From NCBI RefSeq assembly GCF_963666255.1, contig NZ_OY762656.1:1612001-1676000 (forward strand): 64,000 nucleotides of DNA, in the 5' to 3' direction. The notes under the pieces were generated by a model. That model had not been told where the DNA came from. It saw nothing but the letters and a program-made list of their open reading frames with translations, and made no database searches. The translations under genes were made by a program, and so were the position numbers. Source of the DNA: an uncultured Propionivibrio sp. GTDB lineage: Bacteria > Pseudomonadota > Gammaproteobacteria > Burkholderiales > Rhodocyclaceae. How positions within the stretch are numbered: the first letter of the stretch is position 1; every line of letters begins with the position of its first letter. Positions 26,006 to 37,120 of this stretch are shown piece after piece.

Positions 26006-28063
26006 TTACGCTACAGGCGTCGTCTGGGCCTGAATCGCCGTCAGCGCGATGGTGAAGACGATGTCATCGACAAGGGCGCCGCGCGAGAGGTCGTTGACCG
26101 GCTTGCGCAGGCCTTGCAGCATCGGGCCGACCGAAATGACGTTGGCACTGCGCTGCACCGCCTTGTAGGTGGTGTTGCCGGTATTGAGGTCGGGGAAGAC
26201 GAAGACCGTCGCCTGGCCTGCGACCAGGCTCTTCGGCGCTTTCTGCTTGCCGACCTCGGCGACAGAGGCGGCGTCGTACTGCAGCGGGCCGTCGATGACC
26301 AGGCTCGGGTCGGCTGTCTTGGCGAGCTCAGTTGCCTGGCGCACCTTCTCGACGTCGTTGCCGGCGCCCGAAGTGCCGGTGCTGTAACTGATCATCGCGA
26401 CCTTTGGCTGGATGCCGAAGGCAGCGGCGCTTTGCGAACTCTGGCAGGCGATCTCGGCAAGTTCTTCGGCGCTCGGGTTCGGGTTGATCGCGCAGTCGCC
26501 GTAGACGAGGACCTGTTCGGGCATCAGCATGAAGAAGACTGACGAGACGATCGACGAGCCCGGCGCCGTCTTGATCAGCTGCAATGCCGGCCGTACGGTG
26601 CTGGCGGTGGTATGCACGGCGCCGGAGACGAGGCCGTCGACGTCGCCGACGGCGAGCATCATGGTCCCGAGAACAACGGTGTCCTCAAGTTGGGCGATCG
26701 CCTGTTGCGGCGTCAGGCCCTTCGACTTGCGCAATTCGACCATCGGGCCGACATATTTCGCGCGGATGTCGTCCGGGTCGATGATTTCCAGCGACTCCGG
26801 CAGCGTGATGCCTTGCGTGGCGGCGACGTCCTCGATCGCGCTACGCTTGCCGAGCAGCACACAGCGGGCGATACCCTTTTCCTCGCAGATTGCCGCGGCG
26901 CGCACGGTGCGCGGTTCCTCGCCTTCCGGCAGGACGATGCGCTTGACGGCGCTGCGGGCTTTCTGGATCAACTGGTAACGGAAGGCCGGCGGCGACAGCT
27001 TGGTCGTTTCGGGAATGTGGAACGAGGCGGCAATCGCGTCGGTGTCGAGGTGTTCGGCGACCGTTTCGAGAACGGCATTCATGCGCTCGATGTCGTCGTC
27101 GGGAACGGCGCCCGGGGTTTCGATGACGCGGCGGGCGGTGCGGAAAGTGTCCGATTCGGTGCGCAGGATCGGCACGCCGTTTTCGAGCACCGGCCCGACG
27201 AGTTCCATGAGTTGCGGATCGATGCTGCTCGAATGCGTGAGGAGGATGCCGGCGATCGGCATGCCGCGGCTGACGGCCAGCGACGTGGTCAGGATGATGT
27301 CATCACGGTCGCCGGAGGTGATGACGAGTGCCCCCGGACGCAGGTGCGGGATGAACTGCGTGGCCGAGCGGGCGGCGACGACGACGTTGCTGACGCGGCG
27401 CGTGGCGATCTCGCCCTCGGCGATGACGGTTGCCTTGAGGTGGCGGGCGACGTCAAGTGTCCGCGGTGCCTGCAACTCCGGCGTCTCATGGATGACGCCC
27501 CAGAGTTTCATTGGCGCCAGGTCGCGTGCGGCGGCCTGGTTGTCGAATTCTTCGGGGGCCATGTTGAGCACGGCGCCGGCGACATTGCAACCGGCGCGGG
27601 CGAATTGCCGTGCGCTCAGCTTGAGGTCAGCAACGGCCTTCGGCTGGGCGCCGTTACCGACGAGAATCACTTCCGCCTTGAGACTGTTGGCGACGTCGAT
27701 GTTGAGCTGCGACGTGAAGGTGTGCGTGGCGTCGGCGTGCAGGCCTTCGATGACCAGGATGTTGGCATTTTTGCTGGCATTCATGCACAACGCGACGATG
27801 TCTTCGAGAACGTCGGCGCCCTGGTTCGAGGCAATGCGTTCGGCGATGGTGTTCAGCGGGATTGAATCGGGGGCTTCGATGTTGAAGATCTGGCGGATGA
27901 ATCCGCTGGAGTTGTCATCCTGTTCCTGGCCGACGGGTTTGGCGAAACCAACCTGAACTCCCAGTCGTTGCAGCGTGCAGACGATGCCGAGCGCAACCGA
28001 GGTGAGGCCGGCGTCCTGATGTACCGGCGCGACAAGGAAGGCTTGCGTCTTGCGTTGACTCAT
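26006..28063 (-). CDS. pta: Phosphate acetyltransferase (long form)
   Basis: 685 residues. The N-terminal third is a CobB/BioD-like P-loop-type domain (FLVAPVHQDAGLTSVALG), the middle a DRTGG domain (about 205-320), and the C-terminal third the catalytic PTA domain with RIVLPEGEEPRTVRAA, GLVSGAVHTTA, DCAINPNPSAEELAEIA, MISYSTGTSGAGNDVEK and DGPLQYDAASV. It interconverts acetyl-CoA and acetyl phosphate. The usual partner ackA is not in the window. GGGGAG upstream supports the ATG at 28063; a minus-strand GATAAT at 28105-28110 may be its -10. Confidence 0.95.
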   Translation of the reverse strand: MSQRKTQAFLVAPVHQDAGLTSVALGIVCTLQRLGVQVGFAKPVGQEQDDNSSGFIRQIFNIEAPDSIPLNTIAERIASNQGADVLEDIVALCMNASKNANILVIEGLHADATHTFTSQLNIDVANSLKAEVILVGNGAQPKAVADLKLSARQFARAGCNVAGAVLNMAPEEFDNQAAARDLAPMKLWGVIHETPELQAPRTLDVARHLKATVIAEGEIATRRVSNVVVAARSATQFIPHLRPGALVITSGDRDDIILTTSLAVSRGMPIAGILLTHSSSIDPQLMELVGPVLENGVPILRTESDTFRTARRVIETPGAVPDDDIERMNAVLETVAEHLDTDAIAASFHIPETTKLSPPAFRYQLIQKARSAVKRIVLPEGEEPRTVRAAAICEEKGIARCVLLGKRSAIEDVAATQGITLPESLEIIDPDDIRAKYVGPMVELRKSKGLTPQQAIAQLEDTVVLGTMMLAVGDVDGLVSGAVHTTASTVRPALQLIKTAPGSSIVSSVFFMLMPEQVLVYGDCAINPNPSAEELAEIACQSSQSAAAFGIQPKVAMISYSTGTSGAGNDVEKVRQATELAKTADPSLVIDGPLQYDAASVAEVGKQKAPKSLVAGQATVFVFPDLNTGNTTYKAVQRSANVISVGPMLQGLRKPVNDLSRGALVDDIVFTIALTAIQAQTTPVA

Positions 28064-28282
28064 ATTTTTTCTCCCCGGAGGAACTATGTGTGCGAAAACA
28101 TGCAATTATCCTCTTTCGTCGCGCCGCTATAAAGTGCACTTTCGTGATATCTGAATGAATGATTTCTTGCGTTTGCACATGCGCCGGGGCGTGCCTGGTT
28201 GGCAGCGTTCCCCGAGTGGCGCGGCGGTCTGTGGGACAATAGTGTTTTTCCTTCCGCTGCGGCTGCGCTTCTCCAGGAATCG

Positions 28283-29149
28283 ATGGTCTTCATGGATGTC
28301 CGACATCTCCACGGCGTTCTGCTGTTCTTGTCTGCCTTGCTGTTGTTTGCCGTGATCGATACGTCAATCAAGTATCTGTCGGCTTATGTCGCGGTCCCCG
28401 TGTTGCTGTGGCTGCGCTTTGTCGTCCATATGGTGTCAATGCTGGCGGTCGTCGCGCCCCGGGTCGGCTGGGCGCTCGTTGTGACGCAGCGGCCCTGGGT
28501 GATGATCTTCCGCGCCTTGATGCTCGTCGGTTCCAGCCTGTTGTTGCAACTCGCCTTCAAGCGCATGCCGCTGGCGGAAACCACCGCGCTCTTCTTCGTC
28601 ACTCCGTTGATCGTCGCGCTGATGGCTGGTCCGATGCTCGGCGAGAAATTGCGCTTGCGCACCTGGGGGGCGATCGGCGCCGGATTTTCCGGTGCCCTGC
28701 TGGTCGCGCGTCCGGGCGGAGCGCTCGTCGGCGAGGGCGTTGCGCTGACCCTGTGTGCCGCCTTATGTTATTCGATTTATCAGGTGCTGACGCGCAAGCT
28801 GTCGGCGAGCGAGCCGGTCATGCGGCAGTTGTTCTATACGGCGCTGGTCGGCACGATCGTCATGTTGCCCGTGCTGGGCATGTTCCCGATCACGGTGCCG
28901 CCGACCTGGGGCTTGTCGTTGCTCGCCTTGTCGCTCGGCATCCTGGCCGGCATCGGGCATTTCTTCTTTATTCGCGCGTTTCGCGATTCGCCGGCGTCGA
29001 CCCTGTCGCCGATGATGTATTTTCAGTTGGTGTGGGTGTCATTGCTGGGGTGGGCGGTCTTCGGTCAGTATCCGGATTCGCTTTCCCTGGCAGGGATGCT
29101 GGTCATTGTCGTGTCGGGGATCAGTCTGGTGCTGCAGCGGCAACGCTGA
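28283..29149 (+). CDS. EamA/DMT family transporter
   Basis: 288 residues, ten predicted membrane helices in two EamA halves (VIDTSIKYLSAYVAVPVLLW near the start; ILAGIGHFFFIRAF and STLSPMMYFQLVWVSLLGW in the second half). It is the RhaT/S-adenosylmethionine-exporter-like branch by look, but the substrate is unknown. AGGA at 28275-28278 is 4 bases before the ATG at 28283; an ATG at 28292 is an alternative. Divergent from pta. Confidence 0.82.
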   Translation: MVFMDVRHLHGVLLFLSALLLFAVIDTSIKYLSAYVAVPVLLWLRFVVHMVSMLAVVAPRVGWALVVTQRPWVMIFRALMLVGSSLLLQLAFKRMPLAETTALFFVTPLIVALMAGPMLGEKLRLRTWGAIGAGFSGALLVARPGGALVGEGVALTLCAALCYSIYQVLTRKLSASEPVMRQLFYTALVGTIVMLPVLGMFPITVPPTWGLSLLALSLGILAGIGHFFFIRAFRDSPASTLSPMMYFQLVWVSLLGWAVFGQYPDSLSLAGMLVIVVSGISLVLQRQR

Positions 29150-29184
29150 TGCATCGGTGCCGTTCCGCGAGAGAGGATGTTCGA

Positions 29185-29679
29185 ATGGTCGGTTTTTCGT
29201 TGTTTTCCCTGTGGTCTTCTTTGCTGCGCCGGCGCGTGTTCGCCCGCTGCGCCTGTGCGGTTCTGCTTGCGTGTCAGCCCTTGATATCGCGGGCGTCATC
29301 GCTGGAAATCGTTGACGCCGAGTTTGGCGTTTTCGATGCCAGCCGTCCCAATGAGATCCGCTTTTTGCCGACGCTCACCGTGCCGCATCGTGTCGGTCAG
29401 CGCTATGGCTGGATCATCGATCTCAATACCCGGCAGCGAAGCGTCAGCGTGCGTGAGGAATACCTGCTGCCGAGTACTGTGCAAGGGGGCGAGGTGAATG
29501 GTGTGCTGGTCATTCCGATGGAGCGGCGCAATCAGGCGAGTCAACGCCAACTGGTCCCGCAGGAGGGGCGGATCATCGGTGAATGGGAAATCGGTCCCGG
29601 CGAACCCCCCGGGCGACGGCATCTGCAGGTGTTCGTCGAGGGCAGGCTGGCGGGTGATTTCGAATACGAGGTGAAATGA
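29185..29679 (+). CDS. Small secreted protein of unknown function
   Basis: 164 residues. An N-terminal hydrophobic signal (RCACAVLLACQPLISRASS) precedes a compact beta-rich domain: LEIVDAEFGVFDASRPNEI, PHRVGQRYGWIIDLNT, VREEYLLPSTV and IGEWEIGPGEPPGRRHLQVFVEG, giving an immunoglobulin-like impression. It vaguely recalls DUF3859 proteins but I cannot be sure. GAGAGGA at about 29171-29177 is well spaced from the ATG. It starts 35 bases after an exporter gene and could be co-transcribed with it. Confidence 0.6.
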   Translation: MVGFSLFSLWSSLLRRRVFARCACAVLLACQPLISRASSLEIVDAEFGVFDASRPNEIRFLPTLTVPHRVGQRYGWIIDLNTRQRSVSVREEYLLPSTVQGGEVNGVLVIPMERRNQASQRQLVPQEGRIIGEWEIGPGEPPGRRHLQVFVEGRLAGDFEYEVK

Positions 29680-29698
29680 ATCGCCGCCGCTGCGTGGT

Positions 29699-29728
29699 AA
29701 AAAAAAGGCGGAACCCGGAGGTTCCGCC
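29699..29728 (-). terminator. Rho-independent terminator of the TRAP transporter operon
   Basis: On the minus strand GGCGGAAC pairs with GTTCCGCC (8 bp, 6-base loop), followed by a run of eight T residues (complement of 29699-29706). It lies just after the dctM stop and faces the small secreted gene. Confidence 0.88.
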
Positions 29729-29758
29729 ACAAGAGAGAGACTGTTTTTCGCGTGCTTG

Positions 29759-31117
29759 TCAGTAAACCGGTGCGCCCTTGATGAGCGTCGGAATCCACAG
29801 CGAGAACCACGGGAAGTAGGTGACCACGGCCATCACGGCGAACAGCGCGCCATAGAACGGCAGGATGCTCTTCATGACCTGCTCGACCGAAACATCGCCG
29901 ATGGCGCAGCCGACAAACTGCGTCGTGCCGACCGGCGGCGTGTTGAGACCGAGCGCGCAGTTGAGCAGCATGACCATGCCGAACTGCACCGGACCCATGC
30001 CCATCTTGAGCGCCAGCGGCAGGAACAGCGGCGTGCAGATCAGGATGGTCGAGGCCATGTCCATGAAGGTGCCGAGCAGGAACAGGATGACGTTGATCAG
30101 GAAGAACATCATGTACGGATTCGTCGTCGCCGAGAGCAGCGCTTCGGCCGTCTTGTCCGGAATCTCGAGGATGGCCATGATGTACTGGAACATCGTCGAC
30201 ACGCCGATCAGCAGGAGCACGACGCCGGTCGTCTTGGTGGCCTTGGCGGCGGCCTTCATCAGCTTGGCCCAGTTCATCGTGCGATAGCCGACGAAGGTCA
30301 GGAACAGCGAGTAGGTCACTGCGATACCGGCCGCTTCGGTTGCGGTCGTGACGCCCATGATGATGCAGCCGAGGATGATGATGACGACGAACATGCCGGG
30401 AATGGCGGCGACGAACGAGGTCAGCACAGCCTTCCAGCCGGCGAACGGGTCGAGCGCGCTGGAGCCGTCCGGACGGCGCGGATAGCCTTCCTTCTTGGCG
30501 ACCCAGTAGGCGGCCGCCAGCATGCAGACCATCAGCACGATGACCGGCATCAGGCCGGCGAACATCAGCTCACCGATCGAGGCGCCCTTGACCATGATGT
30601 TCGGGCCGGCCAGCATGCCCGCCGTGCTCGACGCCGCAAAGGCGTAGATGATCATGTTGTGGGAGGTCGGCATCAGCGCGCCGCAGAGCGCAGCGTGCGT
30701 CGTCACATTGACGGCGTAGTCGGCGCTGTAGCCCTCCTTTTTCATCATCGGGATCATGACGCCGCCCATCGCCGAAACGTCGGCGACCGGCGAGCCGGAG
30801 ACGCCGCCGAACAGCGTACAGGCAACGACGTTGGCCATGCCCAGGCCGCCGCGCCAGTGACCGACGAGGTTGCGGGCGAAGTTCACGATCTTGTCGGCGA
30901 TGCCGCCGTGCAGCATCAGTTCGCCCGAGAAGACGAAGAACGGGATGGCCAGGAACGAGAAGACGTTCATCCCGGAAATCATGTTCTGGAACGCGAGTTC
31001 GAGCGGGAAGCCTTCGACCCAGTAGGTCGCCAGGCAACTCAGGGCGATCGAGAAGGCGACCGGCACTCCGAGCAGGAGAAATAACGTGAAGCTTATGCAG
31101 AGTACGGTCAGTGCCAT
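29759..31117 (-). CDS. TRAP transporter large permease (DctM)
   Basis: 452 residues with about twelve membrane segments. Family marks include LLLGVPVAFSIALSCLATYW, AIPFFVFSGELMLHGGIAD, GGVSGSPVADVSAMGGVMIPMM, TTHAALCGALMPTSHNMIIYA and GLNTPPVGTTQFVGCAIGDVSVEQ. DctM couples sodium or proton inflow to uptake of an organic acid delivered by the binding protein. Its start overlaps the dctQ stop by 10 bases. The nearby uxaC gene suggests a uronate or related sugar acid as substrate. Confidence 0.95.
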   Translation of the reverse strand: MALTVLCISFTLFLLLGVPVAFSIALSCLATYWVEGFPLELAFQNMISGMNVFSFLAIPFFVFSGELMLHGGIADKIVNFARNLVGHWRGGLGMANVVACTLFGGVSGSPVADVSAMGGVMIPMMKKEGYSADYAVNVTTHAALCGALMPTSHNMIIYAFAASSTAGMLAGPNIMVKGASIGELMFAGLMPVIVLMVCMLAAAYWVAKKEGYPRRPDGSSALDPFAGWKAVLTSFVAAIPGMFVVIIILGCIIMGVTTATEAAGIAVTYSLFLTFVGYRTMNWAKLMKAAAKATKTTGVVLLLIGVSTMFQYIMAILEIPDKTAEALLSATTNPYMMFFLINVILFLLGTFMDMASTILICTPLFLPLALKMGMGPVQFGMVMLLNCALGLNTPPVGTTQFVGCAIGDVSVEQVMKSILPFYGALFAVMAVVTYFPWFSLWIPTLIKGAPVY

Positions 31118-31602
31118 GATGGAACCACTTCCTTGTCAGTGAACATTGCGATCAGGTGTTCGATCGAGAACAGGATGATCAGGACGCCCGAAATGACGCA
31201 GGGAATATAGCGCCAGGCCTCGGAGATGCCGAGCGTCGGAATGGCGTTGGCCCAGACCGACATGGCCATCATCGTGCATCCCCAGCAGAGGGCGATGCCG
31301 AAAATGATCGTGAAGATACCGACGATGTTGCCGACCCAGAACTGGATATTCTTGGGCAGCAGGCCGACCAGCGATTCCATGCCGATGTGGCCTTCGTCGC
31401 GGACGCCGGCGGCGCCGCCGAACATGGCGACGTTGATGACCAGCAGCAGGGCGACCTGTTCGGACCATGCCGGTGCGTCGTTCAGGGCGTAGCGCCAGAT
31501 GACCGAGCCGACGACGATGGCGACGATGCCCAGCAGGCCGGCGACGGCGATATACATGCCCCACCGCGAAAGTCGGGCGTTAAGAGGTGTTAACCAATCC
31601 AT
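31108..31602 (-). CDS. TRAP transporter small permease (DctQ)
   Basis: 164 residues with four membrane helices: MYIAVAGLLGIVAIVVGSVIWRY, then WSEQVALLLVINVAMFGGAAGVRDEGHIGME (the conserved RxxxHIxxE turn), FWVGNIVGIFTIIFGIALCWG and a last helix VISGVLIILFSIEHLIA. This is the standard DctQ arrangement, the membrane partner of DctM. It follows a terminator-like hairpin after dctP. Confidence 0.92.
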   Translation of the reverse strand: MDWLTPLNARLSRWGMYIAVAGLLGIVAIVVGSVIWRYALNDAPAWSEQVALLLVINVAMFGGAAGVRDEGHIGMESLVGLLPKNIQFWVGNIVGIFTIIFGIALCWGCTMMAMSVWANAIPTLGISEAWRYIPCVISGVLIILFSIEHLIAMFTDKEVVPSWH

Positions 31603-31621
31603 TACGTTCTTCCAGAGAAAA

Positions 31622-31658
31622 GCCCGAAGCCGCGATACTGCAAGCGGCGACTTCGGGC
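31622..31658 (-). terminator. Terminator-like hairpin between dctP and dctQ
   Basis: On the minus strand GCCCGAAG...GCGGC pairs with GCCGC...CTTCGGGC around a 10-base loop, with a 2-base bulge, followed by TTTTCT. Placed between dctP and dctQ it would make dctP the most abundant message, as is common for binding-protein genes. Confidence 0.7.
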
Positions 31659-31689
31659 CTTATGGCGTTGACTTGAAGCGCCGGGAGTC

Positions 31690-32730
<1,041 letters not shown>

Positions 32731-32864
32731 CTACAAAACGGTGTTGAAAGAGGCCCCGGTGCATGCCTTGAGGGCAATATACTCCTCGGGGGTGGGGGGG
32801 ACAAGGCGTATTTAGATACCTGACCAATTCTTGTGCGCTCATCTGTGTGTTCCCGCTGCGAGTG

Positions 32865-33860
32865 TCAGCTACGGCTCTGTTTTAATAGTGTTTCGAGCAC
32901 GCGCATGTTGCGCAGCGACTCGTCAAGCGTGAGCGCCAGCGGGCGCTTTTGCAGGATGGCGTCGGAGAAATCGGCAATTTCACTGCCGTAGCGATCCGAG
33001 GCCGCGACCGCGATCGTTTCGCAGCCCTTGGCGGTAATGAGTTGCAGTTGGCCGGCATCGTCGAGAAAAGTATCGGGCGCCAGCAAGGTGCCTTGTGTTC
33101 CGGTGATCTCGGTATGCATGCGACCGAAGGCATTGAAGCCGCAGTGCAGCGAGGCGACGAGTCCGCTGCGGTAGCGGAGGATGGCCGAGAGGTTGATGTC
33201 CACACCGTGGGCGCGGTCGCAGGCGACGACGGTCTCGACCGGTTCGTCCTGCGCGATCATGCCGATCAGGTTGAGCGGATAGCAGCCGACGTCGTAAAGG
33301 GCGCCGCCGCCCAGTTCCGGTTGTTCCTTGATCGTATTGACCCGGTCGAGCAGGAAGCGGAAGGTCGAATTGATGCTGCGGATGTCGCCGAGAACGCCAC
33401 TGTCGAGGATCTCGCGGATCTTGCGGACGCGCTCGGTATAGCGGTACATGAACGCTTCCATCAGCAGTACACCGCAGTCGCGGGCCGTGGCAACCATGCG
33501 TTCAGCTTCGGCGGCATTGAGTGCGAGCGGCTTTTCGCAGAGGACGTGCTTGCCGGCGCGCATGGCCTTGATCGCCCATTCGCAGTGCAGCGAATTCGGC
33601 AAGGGCAGGTAGACGGCGTCGACCGCCGGGTCGGCGAGCAGCGCGTCGTAGGAAGCATGGGCGGAGAAGGGGCCGAACTGCGCCTGGCATTCAGCCAGCC
33701 GTGCCGGTTCGCGCGACGCCATGGCCTGCAGTTGCGCGTTGGCGCAGCGCAGGATGGCAGGAATGACCTGCAAACGTGCGATACGGGCGCAGCCGAGAAT
33801 ACCCCAATGAACTGGTGAGCCATGTGTTCCCCTCTGACAGCGTGCCCTGCAGCGCGCCAT
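32865..33860 (-). CDS. Gfo/Idh/MocA family oxidoreductase
   Basis: 331 residues. The N-terminal Rossmann fold (HWGILGCARIARLQVIPAIL, YLPLPNSLHCEWAIKAMRAGKHVLCEKPLALN, the EKPL string with the catalytic Lys) is followed by the alpha/beta domain with EAFMYRYTERVRKI and GGGALYDVGCYPLN. It oxidises or reduces a sugar or cyclitol carbon using NAD(P). The family normally starts just before WGILGCA; here the only in-frame start is the ATG at 33860, 18 residues earlier and without a ribosome-binding site, while a well-placed ATG (AGAGGGG then ATG at about 33824) is out of frame. It sits between the TRAP genes and uxaC, so a uronate or aldonate step is plausible. Confidence 0.85.
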   Translation of the reverse strand: MARCRARCQRGTHGSPVHWGILGCARIARLQVIPAILRCANAQLQAMASREPARLAECQAQFGPFSAHASYDALLADPAVDAVYLPLPNSLHCEWAIKAMRAGKHVLCEKPLALNAAEAERMVATARDCGVLLMEAFMYRYTERVRKIREILDSGVLGDIRSINSTFRFLLDRVNTIKEQPELGGGALYDVGCYPLNLIGMIAQDEPVETVVACDRAHGVDINLSAILRYRSGLVASLHCGFNAFGRMHTEITGTQGTLLAPDTFLDDAGQLQLITAKGCETIAVAASDRYGSEIADFSDAILQKRPLALTLDESLRNMRVLETLLKQSRS

Positions 33861-33966
33861 CGGACAGACAGTGTTCTTAACCCTGAGTGGCGGCGATTAT
33901 GGTGAAAATCGTGGGGGCGGGCCAATGCTATTAAGCATGACCGTCATGCTCGGATTGGTATGGCGA

Positions 33967-34881
33967 TCATGCCGGACTTTGCGTGTCGGCATGAGCGGCA
34001 TTTTCGCCGCGCGGATAGGCGCGGACACATTCGAGCATGTCGTTGAGCAGGCGCGAGTCCTCGTCCTTGCGGTAGGCGCAATGCAGGTCGATCAGGCACT
34101 CGACGTCGGTGGCCAGCGGGCGGAAGACGACGTTCGGCAGCTGCAGGTTGAGGATGGACTCGGGCACCAGCGCCGTGCCGAAACCGCCGGATACCATGAT
34201 GGTGGCGGCGATCAGATCGCCCGCCTTTTGCGCCACGATGGGTTCGAAGCTGTGGCGCTTGAAGAGATTGCGGCAGGCGATGAAGACGCTTTGGTCCTGT
34301 TCGTCGATCAGGGGTTCGTTGCGCAGGTCGTCGAGCCGGATCTCGGCTTGCTGTGCCAGCGGGTTGTTCTGGTTCAGCGCGACGTAGAGCGGCTCGCGGT
34401 AGACGAGTTCCGAGGTGATGTTGGGGAATTCCGGCAGGTAGCGGTCGAAGGCGACGAGGATGCGCCCCCGGTGCAGCGCGCCGATCTGGCGTTCCTTCGG
34501 CGTGTTGTGCAGCACGACCTTGACGTCGGGATGGGTGGCGGAAAACGAACGGAGGAGCTTGGGAATGATACTCAGCATGGCCGAGCCGAAGACGCCGATG
34601 TCGATGCGGCCGGCCTGGCCGGTGGCGACGCGGCGGATCTGCTCGGTGGCAAGTTCGATGTGGGCGCTGATGTTGTGCGCGTGCTTGAGCAGGGCGGCGC
34701 CAGCCTGCGTCAGTTCGACGCCCCAGCTGGTCCGCGTGAACAGCAGGACGCCCAGTTCTTCCTCGAGCGACTGGATGTGGCGGGTGAGCGGGGGTTGCGT
34801 GATGTGCAGCCGCTCGGCGGCGCGACTGATGCTCCGCTCTTCGGCGGTGACGATGAAATACTTGAGACGCCGGACATCCAT
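33967..34881 (-). CDS. LysR family regulator next to uxaC
   Basis: 304 residues beginning MDVRRLKYFIVTAEERSISRAAERLHITQPPLTRHIQSLEEELG (helix-turn-helix), then the effector domain with GRIDIGVFGSAMLSIIP, RYLPEFPNI, QDQSVFIACRNLF and GGFGTALVPESI. It is oriented away from uxaC with a 299-base spacer and is probably its regulator. The ATG at 34881 opens directly on the DNA-binding domain, so the longer reading from 34965 is not used. Confidence 0.85.
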   Translation of the reverse strand: MDVRRLKYFIVTAEERSISRAAERLHITQPPLTRHIQSLEEELGVLLFTRTSWGVELTQAGAALLKHAHNISAHIELATEQIRRVATGQAGRIDIGVFGSAMLSIIPKLLRSFSATHPDVKVVLHNTPKERQIGALHRGRILVAFDRYLPEFPNITSELVYREPLYVALNQNNPLAQQAEIRLDDLRNEPLIDEQDQSVFIACRNLFKRHSFEPIVAQKAGDLIAATIMVSGGFGTALVPESILNLQLPNVVFRPLATDVECLIDLHCAYRKDEDSRLLNDMLECVRAYPRGENAAHADTQSPA

Positions 34882-35180
34882 GGGGTTTCTCCAGACAGCG
34901 CTTTGTCCAAAGAGTAAATATATCAGTCCGCGCCACCCAAACGGCGCTTTGTCGCCCCGACCCATGCTGTTTTTGTATGGCGTCGTGCCTTATTAGCATT
35001 GGCCGCCTGCAGGGATCTTTCGCATAATCTAAAAAGAATATGACGGCGGGACGAATCCTGCTTACAACATTTCCTTGGTATATTCAGCAGCAACCCTGTT
35101 TGTGGTATGGTAGTATGGGGTTTTGTAACCGGCAGTCCCCCCGGAACGGTTGAGGGGCGCGCGTCAAATTACGGAGATTC
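34882..35180. promoter_or_regulatory. Spacer between the LysR gene and uxaC
   Basis: 299 bases without a gene. It holds two TGGTAT copies 27 bases apart (35076-35081 and 35103-35108) close to uxaC, which could be regulator or RNA-polymerase contacts, and AT-rich stretches at 34915-34925 and 35025-35040. I see no clear -35/-10 pair, riboswitch or small RNA. Confidence 0.3.
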
Positions 35181-36605
<1,425 letters not shown>

Positions 36606-36657
36606 AAATGAATCGTCCCGAGCGGAGCGATCCGGTCGGGACGGTGTGCAGCGACAC

Positions 36658-36695
36658 GAGCGGCTGGCCGGCAGGCCCGCCGCTCTTTCTTTTTT
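36658..36695 (+). terminator. Rho-independent terminator after uxaC
   Basis: GAGCGGC (36658-36664) and GCCGCTC (36679-36685) form a 7-bp stem followed by TTTCTTTTTT (36686-36695). A second dyad, CGTCCCGA and TCGGGACG, lies just upstream at 36614-36643. Confidence 0.85.
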
Positions 36696-37086
36696 AGGCG
36701 CCGGGCCTGCGCTCGATCAGTTCGATCTTGTAGCCGTCGGGGTCTTCGACGAAGGCAATGACGGTGGTGCCGTGCTTCATCGGCCCGGCTTCGCGCGTGA
36801 CGCGGCCGCCGCGCTTCTTGATCTCGGCGCAGGCAGCGTAGGCGTCGGGCACTTCCAGCGCGATGTGTCCGAAGCCGTTGCCCAGATCGTAGGAGGGCGT
36901 GTCCCAGTTGAGCGTCAGTTCGATGACGGCACCATCGCTTTCCTCGCCGTAGCCGACGAACGCCAGGGTGAAGCGCCCTTCGGGATAGTCGGTGCGGCGC
37001 AGGACCCGCATGCCAAGGATTTCGGTGTAGAAGGCGATCGACCGGTCGAGGTCGCCGACGCGGATCATGGTGTGCAGGATTCTCAT
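36694..37086 (-). CDS. gloA: Lactoylglutathione lyase (glyoxalase I)
   Basis: 130 residues: [71 protein letters not shown] and [17 protein letters not shown]. The metal ligands H5, E56-region Glu, H74-region His and the final Glu are all in place. It converts the hemithioacetal of methylglyoxal and glutathione to S-lactoylglutathione. The family size matches closely. Normally this gene ends the glyQ-glyS-gmhB-plsC series in betaproteobacteria; here 4.4 kb of signalling genes lie between. Confidence 0.95.
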   Translation of the reverse strand: MRILHTMIRVGDLDRSIAFYTEILGMRVLRRTDYPEGRFTLAFVGYGEESDGAVIELTLNWDTPSYDLGNGFGHIALEVPDAYAACAEIKKRGGRVTREAGPMKHGTTVIAFVEDPDGYKIELIERRPGA

Positions 37087-37120
37087 GGAATGACGGTCTC
37101 CGGTGGGGTAAAGCGCGATT

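Noticed and set aside
29756..31084. Plus-strand frame (442 residues) antisense to dctM
   Set aside because: Extreme His/Asp/Arg/Gln content with no domain; dctM on the other strand is unmistakable.
35076..35108. Two TGGTAT copies before uxaC as UxuR/ExuR-type operators
   Set aside because: Neither forms the TTGGTATACCAA palindrome; the linked regulator is LysR, not GntR. Kept only as a note in the spacer feature.
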